Shown: one piece after another, positions 23,581 to 35,200 of the stretch
How the letters are laid out: every line of letters starts with the position of its first letter
Numbering within the stretch: position 1 is the first letter of the stretch
Assembly: GCA_002221725.1 (NCBI GenBank)
Contig: NJFT01000064.1
Location: 124,001 to 188,000, forward strand
Length of the DNA stretch: 64,000 nucleotides
Source: Scedosporium boydii
Taxonomy: Eukaryota; Ascomycota; Sordariomycetes; Microascales; Microascaceae
Direction: 5' to 3'
Program-made: the position numbers and the translations under genes
Notes under the pieces: model-generated
The model's database searches: none
Told to the model about the DNA's origin: nothing
Seen by the model: only the letters and a program-made list of their open reading frames with translations

Positions 23581-24049
23581 GAGGTTGGTGATGGGATGGT
23601 TTTCATTTGTTTCCCCTTTTTTATTTTCTTCTTTCCTTGAAGCGTAATGACGTAACGAAGCGACATTGGTTCGAGGAGAGACGAATAAGAAAACAAAACA
23701 GCTTTCGGAGGTTTATGAAAGGTTTAAACCTGCCTCCCCAACACCTACATGTATCAAAAAGAGAAAAAAACATAGGAAAAAGGAAGCTCGGCTGGGCTCC
23801 CGCTTTGGGGTTTCCTCTAGAACGGCCCAAGGTGGTTTATTTTTTTCGTTGCGCATGCATTTCTGCCGTCGGTTTCGATAGAGGGGAACCCAAAACAAAA
23901 GGATTTAGGTACATGATCACCCTTCGAAATAGACATAGATTTCCGCGTCGACTCTTGTGCTTTTGTTTCTTTTGTTGATTCTTCGCATGTCCCTAGTCTA
24001 TCCAAGTAACAGTTTTTGTATTCCCTTTTTCTTTTTTCCTTTGTTGTCT
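23581..24049. other. Convergent intergenic, HAD gene and RIT1 3' ends
   Basis: About 470 bp between two convergent stop codons. AT-rich with poly-A and poly-T tracts, as expected for back-to-back 3' UTRs. Nothing else seen. Confidence 0.6.
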
Positions 24050-25698
24050 CTAACCCATTAAGAAGCTATTTACGCTCTGTAATGTTGCGCGTTGAGGATT
24101 CGCCTGGGGGAAGGCAATCATGATATGTCCCAACCTCGCACGAATCGTCGCCTTGTTAATACGAACTTCCTTGGGCACACGAAAGGGAGCACCCTCGTCA
24201 TCAGTATCGAAGAGGTAACACTGCAGAGCGAGAGCGGTCGCGACGGAAAGATCTTTTCCCGTATCGCAAGACACGAGGATGCGAGCACGATTATCACCAC
24301 CCGCACGATCCCTCTCCTCGAAGAAACGCGCTACGAAGGCGCAGATGTCCGGGAGGGCAGATCTCAGATTCTTACTAGCCTGCCTCGGGTTCCCGATGCG
24401 GACGCGCAGCAGCTGGGGAGAAACCTGCCAGGATTCGCGGGGTGCGGTGCCCTGTTCGAACGAGATTCTGCATTCCGACTCGGGTGCCGTGGTCTCGTCG
24501 GGGAGGGGACCGGCGCAGACGGAGATGCGCGGGGCGACTTTTATGGTCGTCGGCGCGGTGGAGCGCTTAGATGCTTCTTCTTCTTCTAAGAGAGAGGCGA
24601 TGAGGGCTGGGAGATCGGCCTCGGCAGTGGAGAGGAGGAGAGATGAGTATGACCAGAAGAGGGACGGGGTGAGGCCCATGGCCCAGTGTTCTGTGTCGTC
24701 GGCCGCGCCTTGGACGTAGCCTTCGAAAGTTGTGGAGAGTTCGCTTGTGGAGGACTTGTTGGAGGCGGTTAGGCAGATGATTGGTCTTGCGTCTTCGAAG
24801 ATCGTCATCCTCTTCTTTTCAACGGCCTCGCTCGCAGCCTCCTCCCCTTCGTCTTCTTCTACGGAGAGAGGGAGCTGGGTATCTGGCGTCACCCAGAAAG
24901 GACGCAGGGGTTTCGTGAGGGACGCCCGGAGGGAGTCGAGGTCGAGGTTGAGGCCTTGTAGGGAGGAGAGGAAGGATGGGAGGAGGGCGGTAATTTGGGA
25001 GTGTTCTGTGGGAGGGACGACGTTTGGGGGTGTGTGGAGGGTGTGGGAGGTGGCGAGGGAGGGGAAGAGGGCCATGTTGAGGACGGCGCACCAGATGGGG
25101 ATGGTTTTGCTTAGGGCGTCGGGCATGCCTGGGTTCGGATGTTAGATGGGTGGTCTTTGGGAGAGTGGAGGGGTTAGGAGGACGTACGTTTGCCTCTTCT
25201 TGTGGAGTCGACGATGATGATTCTGTGATATGCGTGTTAGTTGGGTCTTGTGTCCTCCATCTTACAACGTTGCTCAGATGAGCCACACATCTACTCATAC
25301 AACTCATACAACTCATATATTCCCCATTAAACAGGGGACGAACGAAAATAGAAACTGAATTCATACCCATCATTCTCCTCAATAAGCCCCAACAAATGCA
25401 AATTCAACCTCCGACAGCTAAACTTCCACTGTCCCGTATGCCCATCCGTACTCTTAAAATACGCGCTCCCCCGCTTCCTCCCCGGTTCGACGTACCAGCT
25501 CCCGCAGCGCTCGTTGGCCACCAGAGGTCTCCCGCGGCCCAGGGGCGACGACGCCGCGGCGGAGACGAAGGAGGCGTCGTGCTGGATGGAGCGGAGGCGG
25601 TTGTGGGGGGATAGGCTGGTTTTTTTGAGGGAGGAGAGGACGGCGTTGAGGGTTGGTTGTTCTGGGAGGATGAGGTCTGAGAGGGTGGGTTGGGACAT
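24050..25698 (-). CDS. RIT1: Initiator tRNA 2'-O-ribosyl phosphate transferase Rit1
   Basis: Adds a 2'-O-phosphoribosyl group to A64 of initiator tRNA-Met, keeping it out of elongation. Exons in transcript order: 25698-25367, 25222-25188, 25128-24050; 481 aa, close to the yeast protein. The N-terminal domain has the family motif STDGHTGQWKFSCRRLNLHL (about residues 83-102). The C-terminal ~90 residues form the dual-specificity-phosphatase-like Rit1 domain with the P-loop CDTGKDLS. The middle exon is only 35 nt (IIIVDSTRRGK) and restores the conserved strand. It is convergent with the HAD gene. Confidence 0.93.
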
Positions 25699-26635
25699 TG
25701 TGAGGGATGGAGATGGTAGTTTTGCGCGGAACCGGGAGGTTAAATTATATTGAAGAGGATGGCACTCAATGTTGAGATGATGGGGGCTGAGCAGATGGTG
25801 TAGTTTTGGTCGTTGATAGTGAGGTTCATGAGAAAAAGTTGGTGTCTTCGATGGGGCGGGGCAGAACTAATATCAACGATCTCCAGGCCAAAATCTTGGG
25901 GTTTATTTCGAACTCTCGACTTCACCACTTGGATATATTGAGAGCTCTCTCTCCATTCTTACAATCACATAAAATCGTATGAAAGATCAGTTTGCCTGTC
26001 CTAAAACATGTTTTCCAAATATTTGTCGATGAATTTCTTGTTCTGTCATTCATCCATCCGCACTAATCTGCGGTGCATCATCGCCATTTTTTTATCGAGT
26101 CTGTCTCTGAACCAAACTACGGAAGCGCGTTGTCAATTTAGTTCTTCACTGTTTACATTAGAGTTTAATGGTCTCCGTCGCCGTCGGTCTTTAAGCGAGC
26201 GGGCGTGATCCAGGGGTAGAGAGTTTGGAGGGTCAAGGGTCCTCAACATAGCACAGCAAACAATATAGATGGATGGATAATGTGATATTATTGTGAAATA
26301 GCAGGCAGTCCACGTCAAGAGGATCTGCTCTGCGGTACATTCATCCATTACCAATTCCATTCCAAGTCTCTCGTATCTCATAGACTCTCTTCGGGTATCA
26401 TAGCTCATGCGCCGCCCCGTGCTATATCCCATAGCGCCATAACAAAAACACATGTGTGATTCCGATATAGTTCCCATCCCATGAAAAACAAAACGCTTCG
26501 TCAGTCCGAAGACACAAAATCATATGCCAAATCATGTACATGACCCATACATCCAAACATCCCTCTCATTAGCTGACGTGTTTCGTCCACGCTAAGCCAG
26601 GGCCTTGTTCCCTAAACAGCTTGCTTTCCCTTCCT
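25699..26635. other. Intergenic: RIT1 promoter, RING gene 3' side
   Basis: About 940 bp, AT-rich, no gene recognised. The ORFs here are short and lack splice or domain support. Confidence 0.55.
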
Positions 26636-27373
26636 TCAGACAAGGCAGAGTTCCAGAGGATACGCGTGATCCTTCGTCTCCTCCTCCATCTTCGGCCCCT
26701 CAAGCGTCCGCTCATCCCACCACTCCCTCCACTGCATCTCAAATCTCTCCTTGCAAGCCCTCTTATGCGCATCATAGTCCAAATCGCTATTCCGAGCCCA
26801 CATCTCCTTATGATCCGAGCTAAGCGTATTCACAGCGCCCAAAGCCTCCTGATACTCCCTCTCATTCTTAACGCAGAAAGAGCACTTCGTAGCCCTCTGC
26901 TTCTCTAGAGCCTTCCGAGTCTGCCGCGTCTCGAGTCTCCGCGCTACCGTGGTGCCGTGCGCAGGGAGAGGAGCGGGGGTGATGGGGTGCCCGCAGCGGC
27001 GGAAGGCGGGCTCGCGGCATGTGGGGCAGGTTCGTGGCGGGGGGCAGTCGCGGAACCAGCGCCCGAGGCACTTGTAGCCGAATTTGTGGCCGCAGGGGAG
27101 GATGCACCATTGTTCGGCGGTGGGGTTGAGGCGGCATTTTGTGGCCGAGAGGGGGGGCTCGTAGCAGATGGGGCAGGTTTCTACCTCTTGGGGGGAGGGC
27201 GTGGTGGCCCTAGGAGTAGTGGTGGTAGTGGTCATGGTGACAGTAGCCGTAGCTGTAGTTGTGGTGGTGGTGGTCACGGTAGGAGTAGTAGTGGTAGTGG
27301 TGACAGTAGTAGATTGGTTGGTCCTGCGCCGGGAGAAGATGCCAAAGAAGCGGGAGAAGGTGCGAGACTTCAT
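26636..27373 (-). CDS. Small RING-type zinc-finger protein with poly-Thr tract
   Basis: Possible E3 ubiquitin ligase. One exon, 245 aa from the ATG at 27373; the frame is open further upstream, but only to a GTG at 27577, so I use the first ATG (MKSRTFSRFFGIF). Residues about 20-60 are a low-complexity Thr/Val/Ala tract encoded by ACC/ACT repeats. The RING (about 67-119) starts CPIC, continues LPCGHKFGYKCLGRWF and ends CPTC. The fifth zinc ligand, normally His in HxFHxxC, is Gly here, so activity is uncertain. The C-terminal 110 residues are charged, helical, and contain CSFC. No orthologue name is known to me. A TATATAA box lies about 400 nt upstream. Confidence 0.75.
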   Translation of the reverse strand: MKSRTFSRFFGIFSRRRTNQSTTVTTTTTTPTVTTTTTTTATATVTMTTTTTTPRATTPSPQEVETCPICYEPPLSATKCRLNPTAEQWCILPCGHKFGYKCLGRWFRDCPPPRTCPTCREPAFRRCGHPITPAPLPAHGTTVARRLETRQTRKALEKQRATKCSFCVKNEREYQEALGAVNTLSSDHKEMWARNSDLDYDAHKRACKERFEMQWREWWDERTLEGPKMEEETKDHAYPLELCLV

Positions 27374-28447
27374 TTTTTGATGTCTTACCGCTAGTGGGTT
27401 TGGTGGACTTGGATTTGTTTGCTCGCTCTGAGGCTTCTCGCTTTGTGTTGACAGTCTTGTCGACGGAGGTTTTGTTTGCTTGTGTTGAGACTGGGAGCCT
27501 AGAAGAGGCTGTTGTCTTTGTCTTTGTCTGAGAGTCTTGTTGATGTTGAAGAGTGTTGTCTTGATTTTTGGATGCACTCGATGCCGCAGAAAACAGGTTG
27601 TTCTTGTTCTTGTAGTTGTTGCGGTTGTGGTGGTGTTCGTAGTGGTAGTGGTTGTCCTCGTAGTTGTCCGTGTATGAGACAGGCTTTACTCGAGTTGTGT
27701 AAAGATTCAAGGATGAAACAAATAGATGGAGGAGAAAGAGCCGAGAAGAGGAACTGGGGACAAAGACACTCATTATATAGACAAACTCATAGACAAAACT
27801 CACATGTTCGAAGCTATTCTCCGGGGAACTTCCATCACTCATGACGCCGCACGCGCTTATGAACGAGATGGTTTGCCCCTAAGACGCGAAAAAAAGGGCG
27901 CCGTCTACCCTTTTCCCGCATCTTCCCCAGAAAGAAGAATCGAACTAGAAAGAAGGGGACGAACGGCTGAAGCATGTGCTCGAGCTTGTGAGCGATGACA
28001 TCGGATGATGCTAGAGATACCCCGGATTTTCCGGTCTGGCCGGCCGTTGGCTCCAACCTTGTAGAAGCCGTGCCTCAGATAGCATCGGGGGACCCTCCGC
28101 TACCCCTGATAGGCGGCCCTGTTTTGCTCTAACTAGACGTCTATACCAACTTCCCCAGGATAGAGCCGCGAACCATCGCCTTCCTCTCGTTGAGCGCGTG
28201 GAAGAAAGGGCGCGCGAGAGGCCGTATAACTTCTTCAGGCACACTTGCGCTAACCACCGCTTTCTGGAAAGAAGGTCGCTGTGTCTGTCATATGCCAAAC
28301 TGTTCATGAAATCACAAGGGAAAAGGTGAACACGCGGTCCCTGCCAAAGTCTCACCGATCACAAGCAGTCCCGGAAAGGTAATTTGGCTAAGTTTGAAGC
28401 CGCTAGAATGGCAAGAAAGGCAATTGAATGTTTATTATCTACGCCTG
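27374..28447. other. Intergenic: RING leader and GC-rich block
   Basis: The left 400 bp is the probable RING gene leader. A GC-rich block at about 28010-28340 differs from its surroundings and is open on the minus strand for about 115 codons, but has no domain I recognise. Confidence 0.45.
27773..27779 (-). promoter_or_regulatory. TATA box upstream of the RING gene
   Basis: TATATAA on the minus strand, about 400 nt before the ATG at 27373; the sequence between is A/C-rich like a long leader. Confidence 0.45.
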
Positions 28448-29083
28448 TTAGCGCCGGTAGTTTTCGCTTCTATTGTCGTCGTCGTCACTCTCACTTCGAA
28501 ACCCTTCTTCGAGACTATCCAGTGCGTCGCTAGTTAGTTCGAGTACATCCAAGCAAGAGAAGAACAAGAATAAGGGGGGAAAAGGAAGATGAAAAAAAGG
28601 GGGTAGGAAAGCTGGAACATACTCTCGACTTAACCTCCTATCACTGCTCGGAATATCCGTCCTACTCCCACCATGTGCCGCCGAAGACCAAGACTCAACA
28701 TCGACATCCGCCAGCTCCTCCCCTTCTTCCGAAGTATACTCGTCGTCGCTCACCACCTCCTCGTCTCCCCCTACGACCACCCGCGAACGGAACCGACTCC
28801 TCCACGTAGGCGCCAACATTCCCGAATACGCACCCTGAAGCCTTTGTCGTAACGTCATGGTGTGGTTCGATATCGTGTCGATCGGTAGATATTGGCTGTA
28901 GCGCTGGCGGTACCGTCGCCAGAGGGGTACGACGACGAATCGGGAGGTGAGGAAGATGATGAGGGAGATGACGGCTGGTACGATCAGGGTCTATAGGTTC
29001 CCGGATTGGGGATGTGGTTAGTTCGTTGCTTTGATTTGCCTCGGGGAGTTGCTTACCTTGATCGCATTGAGCGTGGACCCCAT
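28448..29083 (-). CDS. Small single-pass membrane protein, acidic tail
   Basis: Unnamed protein, probably conserved in filamentous ascomycetes (from memory of the family pattern). Exons in transcript order: 29083-29057, 28990-28623, 28514-28448; 153 aa. After MGSTLNAIK comes one hydrophobic segment (about residues 10-33, TLIVPAVISLIIFLTSRFVV), then a basic stop-transfer run (WRRYRQRYSQY), suggesting a short N-terminus and a cytosolic C-terminus. The rest is acidic and Ser-rich, probably disordered. Intron 2 (28515-28622) is 108 nt with no stop in frame, so retention would insert 36 mostly hydrophobic residues; an alternative acceptor lies about 14 nt upstream. Function unknown. Confidence 0.65.
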
Positions 29084-29195
29084 GATGGGCGACGATGAGA
29101 CGTGCTGGTATTACAAGTGTTCGTGGTGGTGGTTTGGAGCCAAGAAATCGAAATCGCGGTTGTCAGTTGAAGACGAGAGAATGTATCAAGACCGG
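29084..29195. other. Promoter side of the membrane protein gene
   Basis: Short gap between the start codon at 29083 and the left end of the transposon. The element therefore inserted about 110 bp upstream of this gene's ATG. Confidence 0.6.
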
Positions 29196-29260
29196 TAGGT
29201 TACTAATCGACTTCGTCGAGGAGACCCACTTCACTTTCCTCGCCAGAGCTCAGTAGGTCT
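29196..29260 (+). repeat. Left terminal inverted repeat
   Basis: Begins GTAGGTTACTAATCGACTTC and ends CAGAGCTCAGTAGGTC; partner at 29949-30014. Confidence 0.88.
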
Positions 29261-29629
29261 TTCTCCTTTCAATAAAACGCGTACTTTTGTATGGGAGAAC
29301 AGCATTTTCCCATATCAAAAGCCACCCTCTTTATATAGAAGTACTTCAAATTAATATTATTATAAACAATAGCTTATATTCCATGCGAGAAAAAAAAACC
29401 TTCAGTAGTTAAGCTGACTTGTGATTTTATTACTGTGTAAAGTGCCTGCGAAGCCATTAAAACACTCACTCACTTATACAAGCTGCCCACAAAAGGCACA
29501 GATATAAATCCACTTTCTTTTTTCCCCAAGTACTTTAAGAAGTTGCCCATGAATTCCTATGGAAGCTGCGTATCATACCTACAGAAGCAGCTCATGCCGC
29601 CCATGGAATCCACTGATAAATGCCTGTCT

Positions 29630-29750
29630 AAGCACATGGGTGCCTTCCACAGACACACATAGGTAGCTTCCATGAGCATGGCATGGTGGCTTCCACAGGC
29701 GCACATGGGCAGCTTCTACGGGCATGGATTGGTGGCTTCCATGGGCATTT
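29630..29750 (+). repeat. ~46-bp degenerate tandem repeat inside the MITE
   Basis: About two and a half copies of a unit reading roughly ACATGGGCAGCTTCTACGGG, then CATGG..TGGTGGCTTCCA. Copies differ at several positions. Confidence 0.65.
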
Positions 29751-29948
29751 GAGGATGAAGAAAGGGAACTTGGACTTAGAAGCCTTCCACGGGAGGTTCT
29801 GTCAGCGCAAGCGGTGCCGATTACCAACACCAAATTGGATATTATCCCACTTATTTGATATTGGATTTCTTCTTTTTATTATAGAGCTTATTTTACTGTG
29901 TTTCTTTTACTTTTGCTAATTTTGTCAATTTGAATAAAAACGGTTTCG

Positions 29949-30014
29949 TGACCTACTGAGCTCTGGCGAAGAAAGAAGTGAAATGGGTCTCGACGAAGTC
30001 GATTAGTAACCTAC
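29949..30014 (-). repeat. Right terminal inverted repeat
   Basis: On the minus strand begins GTAGGTTACTAATCGACTTC; differs from the left copy by two 3-bp indels and a few substitutions. Confidence 0.88.
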
Positions 30015-32220
30015 GGGTACGTAATACTGGCCCGGAACAACGGGGACACAAGGGGACTTCCAACTACTCCCAGCTGTAGATATCTTGTGTTGGCGACAGT
30101 CAGCGACGCCGCCTACGAAGTACTTGACGTTATCGGTGCCTGGAGGGGAGAATTGGGCATTCCATCAGGCTCGTTGATACGACCTACACCAGACTAATGT
30201 AAGATTACTTCGTACTAATGTTCAATGTCGTATTCTAAATTTCGGTTCTTGAGTTGTGACCTCAGTGCTTCGTATGCACACAAACAGCTCCACTGAGATC
30301 AATGTGTAATATTGAGCGCAGAACAATGTTTCAAACATAGTCGAGGCTGCATCGACTTGTTTTACTGAGCAAGTCTGGGGCTGTGGGTTGTTGGCAGCTG
30401 GAGGCAGCTGGGGAGAGGTGAATGTACTTTGTAACCCCCAGAATTGACAGCCCACGTCTGATCGCGGATGAAACAAGGGAGCCGATCTTCAGGCGGTAGA
30501 GTCGCCGGTCAGTCCACAGACAGTATCTGTATCTTGAAATCCACGGAGTTCAAGAGCACGCGGCAAAGTCATCAATGAAGACGAGGTACAATTTTTAGTG
30601 ATATTAACGGGATATTAATAGTAGAACCCCTTAAAAAGGGACAACACCCGATGATTCGGGCACGTAGATTTGGTGTATACGAAGCTTTGGATATTGGTAG
30701 ACTTCTCATCTTCTACTGTATACGTATACTCGTCCGTGTAGTTGTACTCGTGCTTCGGCCGTTGTGCCAATCTTCCCCATGCATTAGGTTGATGGGACTC
30801 GGTCCCCTTTCAGGGGTTAAGTCGACATCACCAATCTGCACAAAAGTATTGAGGTACTTGTCTATACATAGTGATTTTACAGTATGGTCATGTACCCTCT
30901 ACGTCTTCGCCTCCCATCGCTTCACTTCCGTCCTCCCCAATCAATCGCATCCGGACCCTTTTTGGCTTCTTTCAATACGACCGCTTCAACTCTTAAACGC
31001 TCTGTCTAGTCCGAGAATGTGTTTGTTTCGTGTTTTCATCGTACATGTCTGCTGTTGATGATTCTTGGGACCCTGCATCACATCGCATCGCGTCGTGAAC
31101 ATTTGGCGCCACGGTGGCTCGAAAGATAGGAAAGACCGGAGACCCAGAAACTAATAGGGAAGGGACAAAGGGGGACCATTCTTCTTCACCAGGATCAAGA
31201 AACCACTATTGAAGACTACCTCCTCCAAACTCCTCTCCCTCCTCTACCAGTTCCCATTTGAAGTTGCAGTTCCAGATCCAGGTCCAGGTCCAAGTCCAGA
31301 TGCCAAGTCCGGCAGTACCTGCGCCTGTGTATCTCACATTCGTTTCCCTCCATTGATCCTCCTCAAACCCCTACTTTCGTACACATACACCTCAACCTCA
31401 AACTGGTCTCGAATCTCCCTCCAGAATCCAGGGAAATTCCCCGACGAGAGAGACACCACCACCGAACCCCCTTAGCGAACAGAAGAGAAAACAAAAATAC
31501 CCCAGAGAAAAATTAAAATAAGGCAGGCACCAGAGTGAAGGTGTCCGTCCGTCGAGAACGCCCGCGAACACGCTTCTTTTTTGTATCGTTAATCCATCGC
31601 TCCCTACAATCCTTCCATCGTGTACCTTTCAATTCCTGTACGTTGACCATTTCGTCCCCTTTTTTCGCCTCGACTTCTGCCTCCCCCCATCGGTCTCCAT
31701 GACTACCGTTGTCGTGAAAAAAAGAATCCCATCTTTTGCCAGAATTGATGCTAAAACACTCCCGATTCATGCGTTCTCAGCCCCAACGTGCCAGATCACC
31801 GCCCCCAATCGCCTTTCTGGACCGTGTCCCGATAGTCGTTCTACGAATCGCGAAGAAGCTCACCCCAACCATGCGAACCCGTCCCGGCCTGGTCCAGCGA
31901 ATCGCCCACGTTACGCCGGCCCGCCTTCTAGACCTATTGATCTGAGCGGGAAAGAAACGTTCGAATAGACTGAGAAAAAAAGAGAGAGACGGAGCTAGGA
32001 AAGCTTAATACGCCGAAAGTATCGCGGTAAAACGACAGAGAGGAGGAGAGAAACTACTTGAACCGGCGTTTCATCGACCTTCCGTTTGGTCATCTCAACC
32101 CACCCCTGACTGGGTCCACGTTCAAACACTCACGCCCCCCGATCCCCTCCTCCCTTCCTCCGCCTCCGTTTGCGTCCCACGCCGTCGTCTCTGGCTGGAT
32201 CCTTTTCGTTACCGCCCACC
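30015..32220 (+). promoter_or_regulatory. Formin upstream region
   Basis: About 2.2 kb without a recognisable gene. TACGAAGTAC motifs at 30114-30123 and 30206-30215. From about 30900 the + strand is C/T-rich, the probable promoter and long leader of the formin gene. ORFs here are low-complexity and lack support. Confidence 0.5.
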
Positions 32221-35200
32221 ATGGCTTCGGCCGACAAGTCTAGGCAGTCCTCGAGCGGACGGTCCTTCTTTTCTCGAAACAAGAACAAACACGAGAAGCA
32301 CTACCCCACGAGCGACGACGGCCGCCACCTCTCCAGCTTCGAATACCACGACTCCAGCGCGAGCACGCGGGCCTCGTCCCATCACCATCGCAACTCGTCC
32401 GTCGTCTCCATCGACCGCGCCGACACCCCCGACTCCGGCCTGAATATGATGGCTGGAGTCATCACTAGCATACCATACGACGGCGTCCGCAATGATAACA
32501 GATCCCCCGTCCACGCAGACTACCACCACAACGCGAGCCCCGAGTCCCACGCCCAAGCCCATGCTCGGCGTGAGCCCATGCCACACCACCTGAATAAGGG
32601 CTTCGGAGATTTCCATCAATACCCTGCTTTCGATCCTTCCACGATGCCGAACGCGTCCACCTCCCCCCACCACCCGGTGGCGCGAGTACCTCACCATCCC
32701 GCCGTAAACCTGGCCATGGCCTCTTCCTCGCGCCAACAGCAGCCTTCTCCACAACAACAGTCTCAAGGACACCTACAACAACAACAGCAGCAGCAATGGG
32801 CCGGCCCGGGATCCGGAAGGACGAGCCTAGGGAGCAGTACGATAAACACCAGATACGATTCCTACATAACATCCACCGGAAGGAGCTCCGGCGATAATGC
32901 TAGCATATTTTCAGGTAATGGTGGAGCCGCCGCCTCCTACGATATAGGGTCTGCTCGCTCATCTAGATTAGCTCCTCTACCTAGTGCTTCCTCCCAGAGC
33001 TCTTACTCCTCCTATCTTTCCAACCGGGACTCGAACCGCCTAACTAAACTACCCACCACCTCCCACCACGAGGGTTTCCACTTCCCCCGACCCGACGATG
33101 ACCGCGTGATAGAACAGATGTTCGTTCAACTGATGCAGAAGCGAGGATGGACCAACCTGCCCGAGCAGGCCCGGCGACAGATGAGCGCGTATCCGGCCGA
33201 CAAGAAGTGGACTCTCTTACACCAGGACCGTCTCACAGAGTGGCAGGGCGAACAAAAGCGACGGACGACGGCCCGCCCCGGACAGTATGCCAATGTTGAC
33301 ATCACCACCTACTCCGAGGAAGAGGGCGCGCCGGAATGGTACGTACGCAAGATCATGGAGGATAAGCTCGATTCGAAAGGCTTCGGTAGCCTTGAGGTCA
33401 ATCTTAGAACCCAGCAGATTGGTTGGGTGAAGCGCTTCATCGAGTGCCAGGGTCAGGTCGCCTTGACTACCCTGCTCCTCAAGATCAATAGGAAGACTGC
33501 GACGGGTCCGGCGGTTCCCGAGGCCGCCAGGGCCGACAAGTCTCTCGACCGCGAGTATGACATTATCAAGTGTCTCAAGGCCGTGATGAACAACAAATTC
33601 GGTGCCGACGACGCCCTTCAGCATCAGCAGGTCCTAATAGCGCTAGCCACTGCGTTGACGTCTTCGAGGATTACCACCCGTAAACTGGTCAGCGAAGTGC
33701 TCACCTTCTTGTGCGACTGGGGTCAAGGCGAGGGTCACCTCAAGGTGATTCAAGCTCTCGACCAAGTCAAGACGCAGCAAGGCGAGAATGGCCGGTTCGA
33801 CGCCTGGATGCGCCTCGTCGAGGTCGCCGTCGACGGCCGTGGAAAGATGGGCAGTCTTGTCGGCGCGAGCCAGGAAGTGCGCAGCGGTGGTGTCGGCATG
33901 GAGAACCTGTTGATGGAATACGCCGTCGCGACCCTCATTTTGGTCAACATGATGATCGACAAGCCGGTCAAGGACCTCCAGCTGAGGGTGCACATCCGCG
34001 CCCAGTTCACGGCATGCGGCATCAAGCGCATCATGAACAAGATGGAGGGGTTTCAGTACGAGTTCATCGACAACCAGATTGACAAGTTCCGCACCAATGA
34101 GGCCATCGACTACGAGGATATGCTGGAGCGAGAGAACAACTCGATCAAGGACAACATCGAGGGCGAAATCAAGGACCTCAACGACCCCGTCCAGATCGTC
34201 GACGCCATCCAGCAGCGTCTCAACGGATCCCAATCGCAGGACTACTTCGTGTCGGCGCTGCAGCACCTCTTGCTCATCCCTAATAGCGACAATGAGGAAA
34301 GACTGCGCATGTTCCAGCTCGTCGACTCCATGCTCAGTTACGTGGCCATGGACAGAAGGCTTCCTGACATGGACCTCAAGCGTAGCCTTAACTTTACCGT
34401 GCAGAGCCTGTTGGACAAGTTGCATACCGATTCCGAGGCGCGACAGGCCTTGGACGAGGCCCTCGAGGCTCGCCAGATCGCCGACGCCGCTCTCGCGGAG
34501 AGAGACGAGATGAAGGCTAAGTTGGAACTCGGGGCCGATGGACTCGTTGCGAAACTGCAGAGGCAGCTCGAGGAGCAGTCGCGCTTCATCGAGGCCCAGA
34601 GGCGGCAGGCCGAAGGGCTCAAGGCTGAGCTCGAGAACATTCAGACCGTGCGGGCGAAGGAAGCACAGCGGTACGAGTTGGAAACCCGAGAGCTGTATCT
34701 CATGCTTCGAGACGCCCAGGATATCGCCGCCTCCAACGCAGTCAAGAGCTCCTCCGGTGGCGGCGCTGGCGGTAGCAAGCTGGGCGACGACGACCCCGTC
34801 CGCATGCAGGGTATCCTCGACCGCGAGAGACTGCTCGAGCGCCTGCAGATGCAAATCGAGCGTCAAAAGACGCAGTACAAACTCGAAGGAAGGGTGTGGG
34901 GTGAGGCCGTCGGCCCGTCCGATAGACTCCGCGCTCTGCGCGAGGAGATGGACGGCTACGGTGGCGGTAGCAGCGACGACGACGATGCCGGGGTCGACCT
35001 CTCGAGGCCGGCGCTCAGCCCTGGTATGCTCGGCAGCGTGAGGAGGCAGACGAACAGGGTCACACGCAAGCCCCTGCCGGGTATCCCCGTTGGCGAAGAT
35101 ACGATTATGGAAGGCGATGTCGAGGACGAGGATGGTGATGTGGTTTACGAGAAGCCGAGAATGGTCGAGATCCGTAGACCCGTCGTCGATCCTAAGCAGC

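Larger units (their letters stand above)
29196..30014. mobile_element. MITE-like non-autonomous DNA transposon
   Basis: About 820 bp flanked by ~66-bp terminal inverted repeats. The outer 26 bp (29196-29221 and the complement of 29989-30014) are identical; the inner part is also nearly identical apart from two 3-bp indels and a few substitutions, ending in GCCAGAGCTCAGTAGGTC on both sides. No transposase ORF lies between the TIRs. The centre is AT-rich (29330-29400) followed by a degenerate ~46-bp repeat (about 29630-29750). TA dinucleotides at 29197-29198 and 30012-30013 could be a Tc1/mariner-type target duplication, but the target site is not resolved. Confidence 0.85.

Noticed and set aside
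27374..27577. N-terminal extension of the RING protein
   Set aside because: The frame begins with GTG, not ATG, and lies in the probable leader downstream of a TATA box.
27389..27842. Alternative first exon for the RING gene starting at 27842, spliced 27388-27253
   Set aside because: A phase-compatible donor and acceptor exist, but the start lies upstream of the TATA box and the peptide is leader-like; kept only as a remote option.
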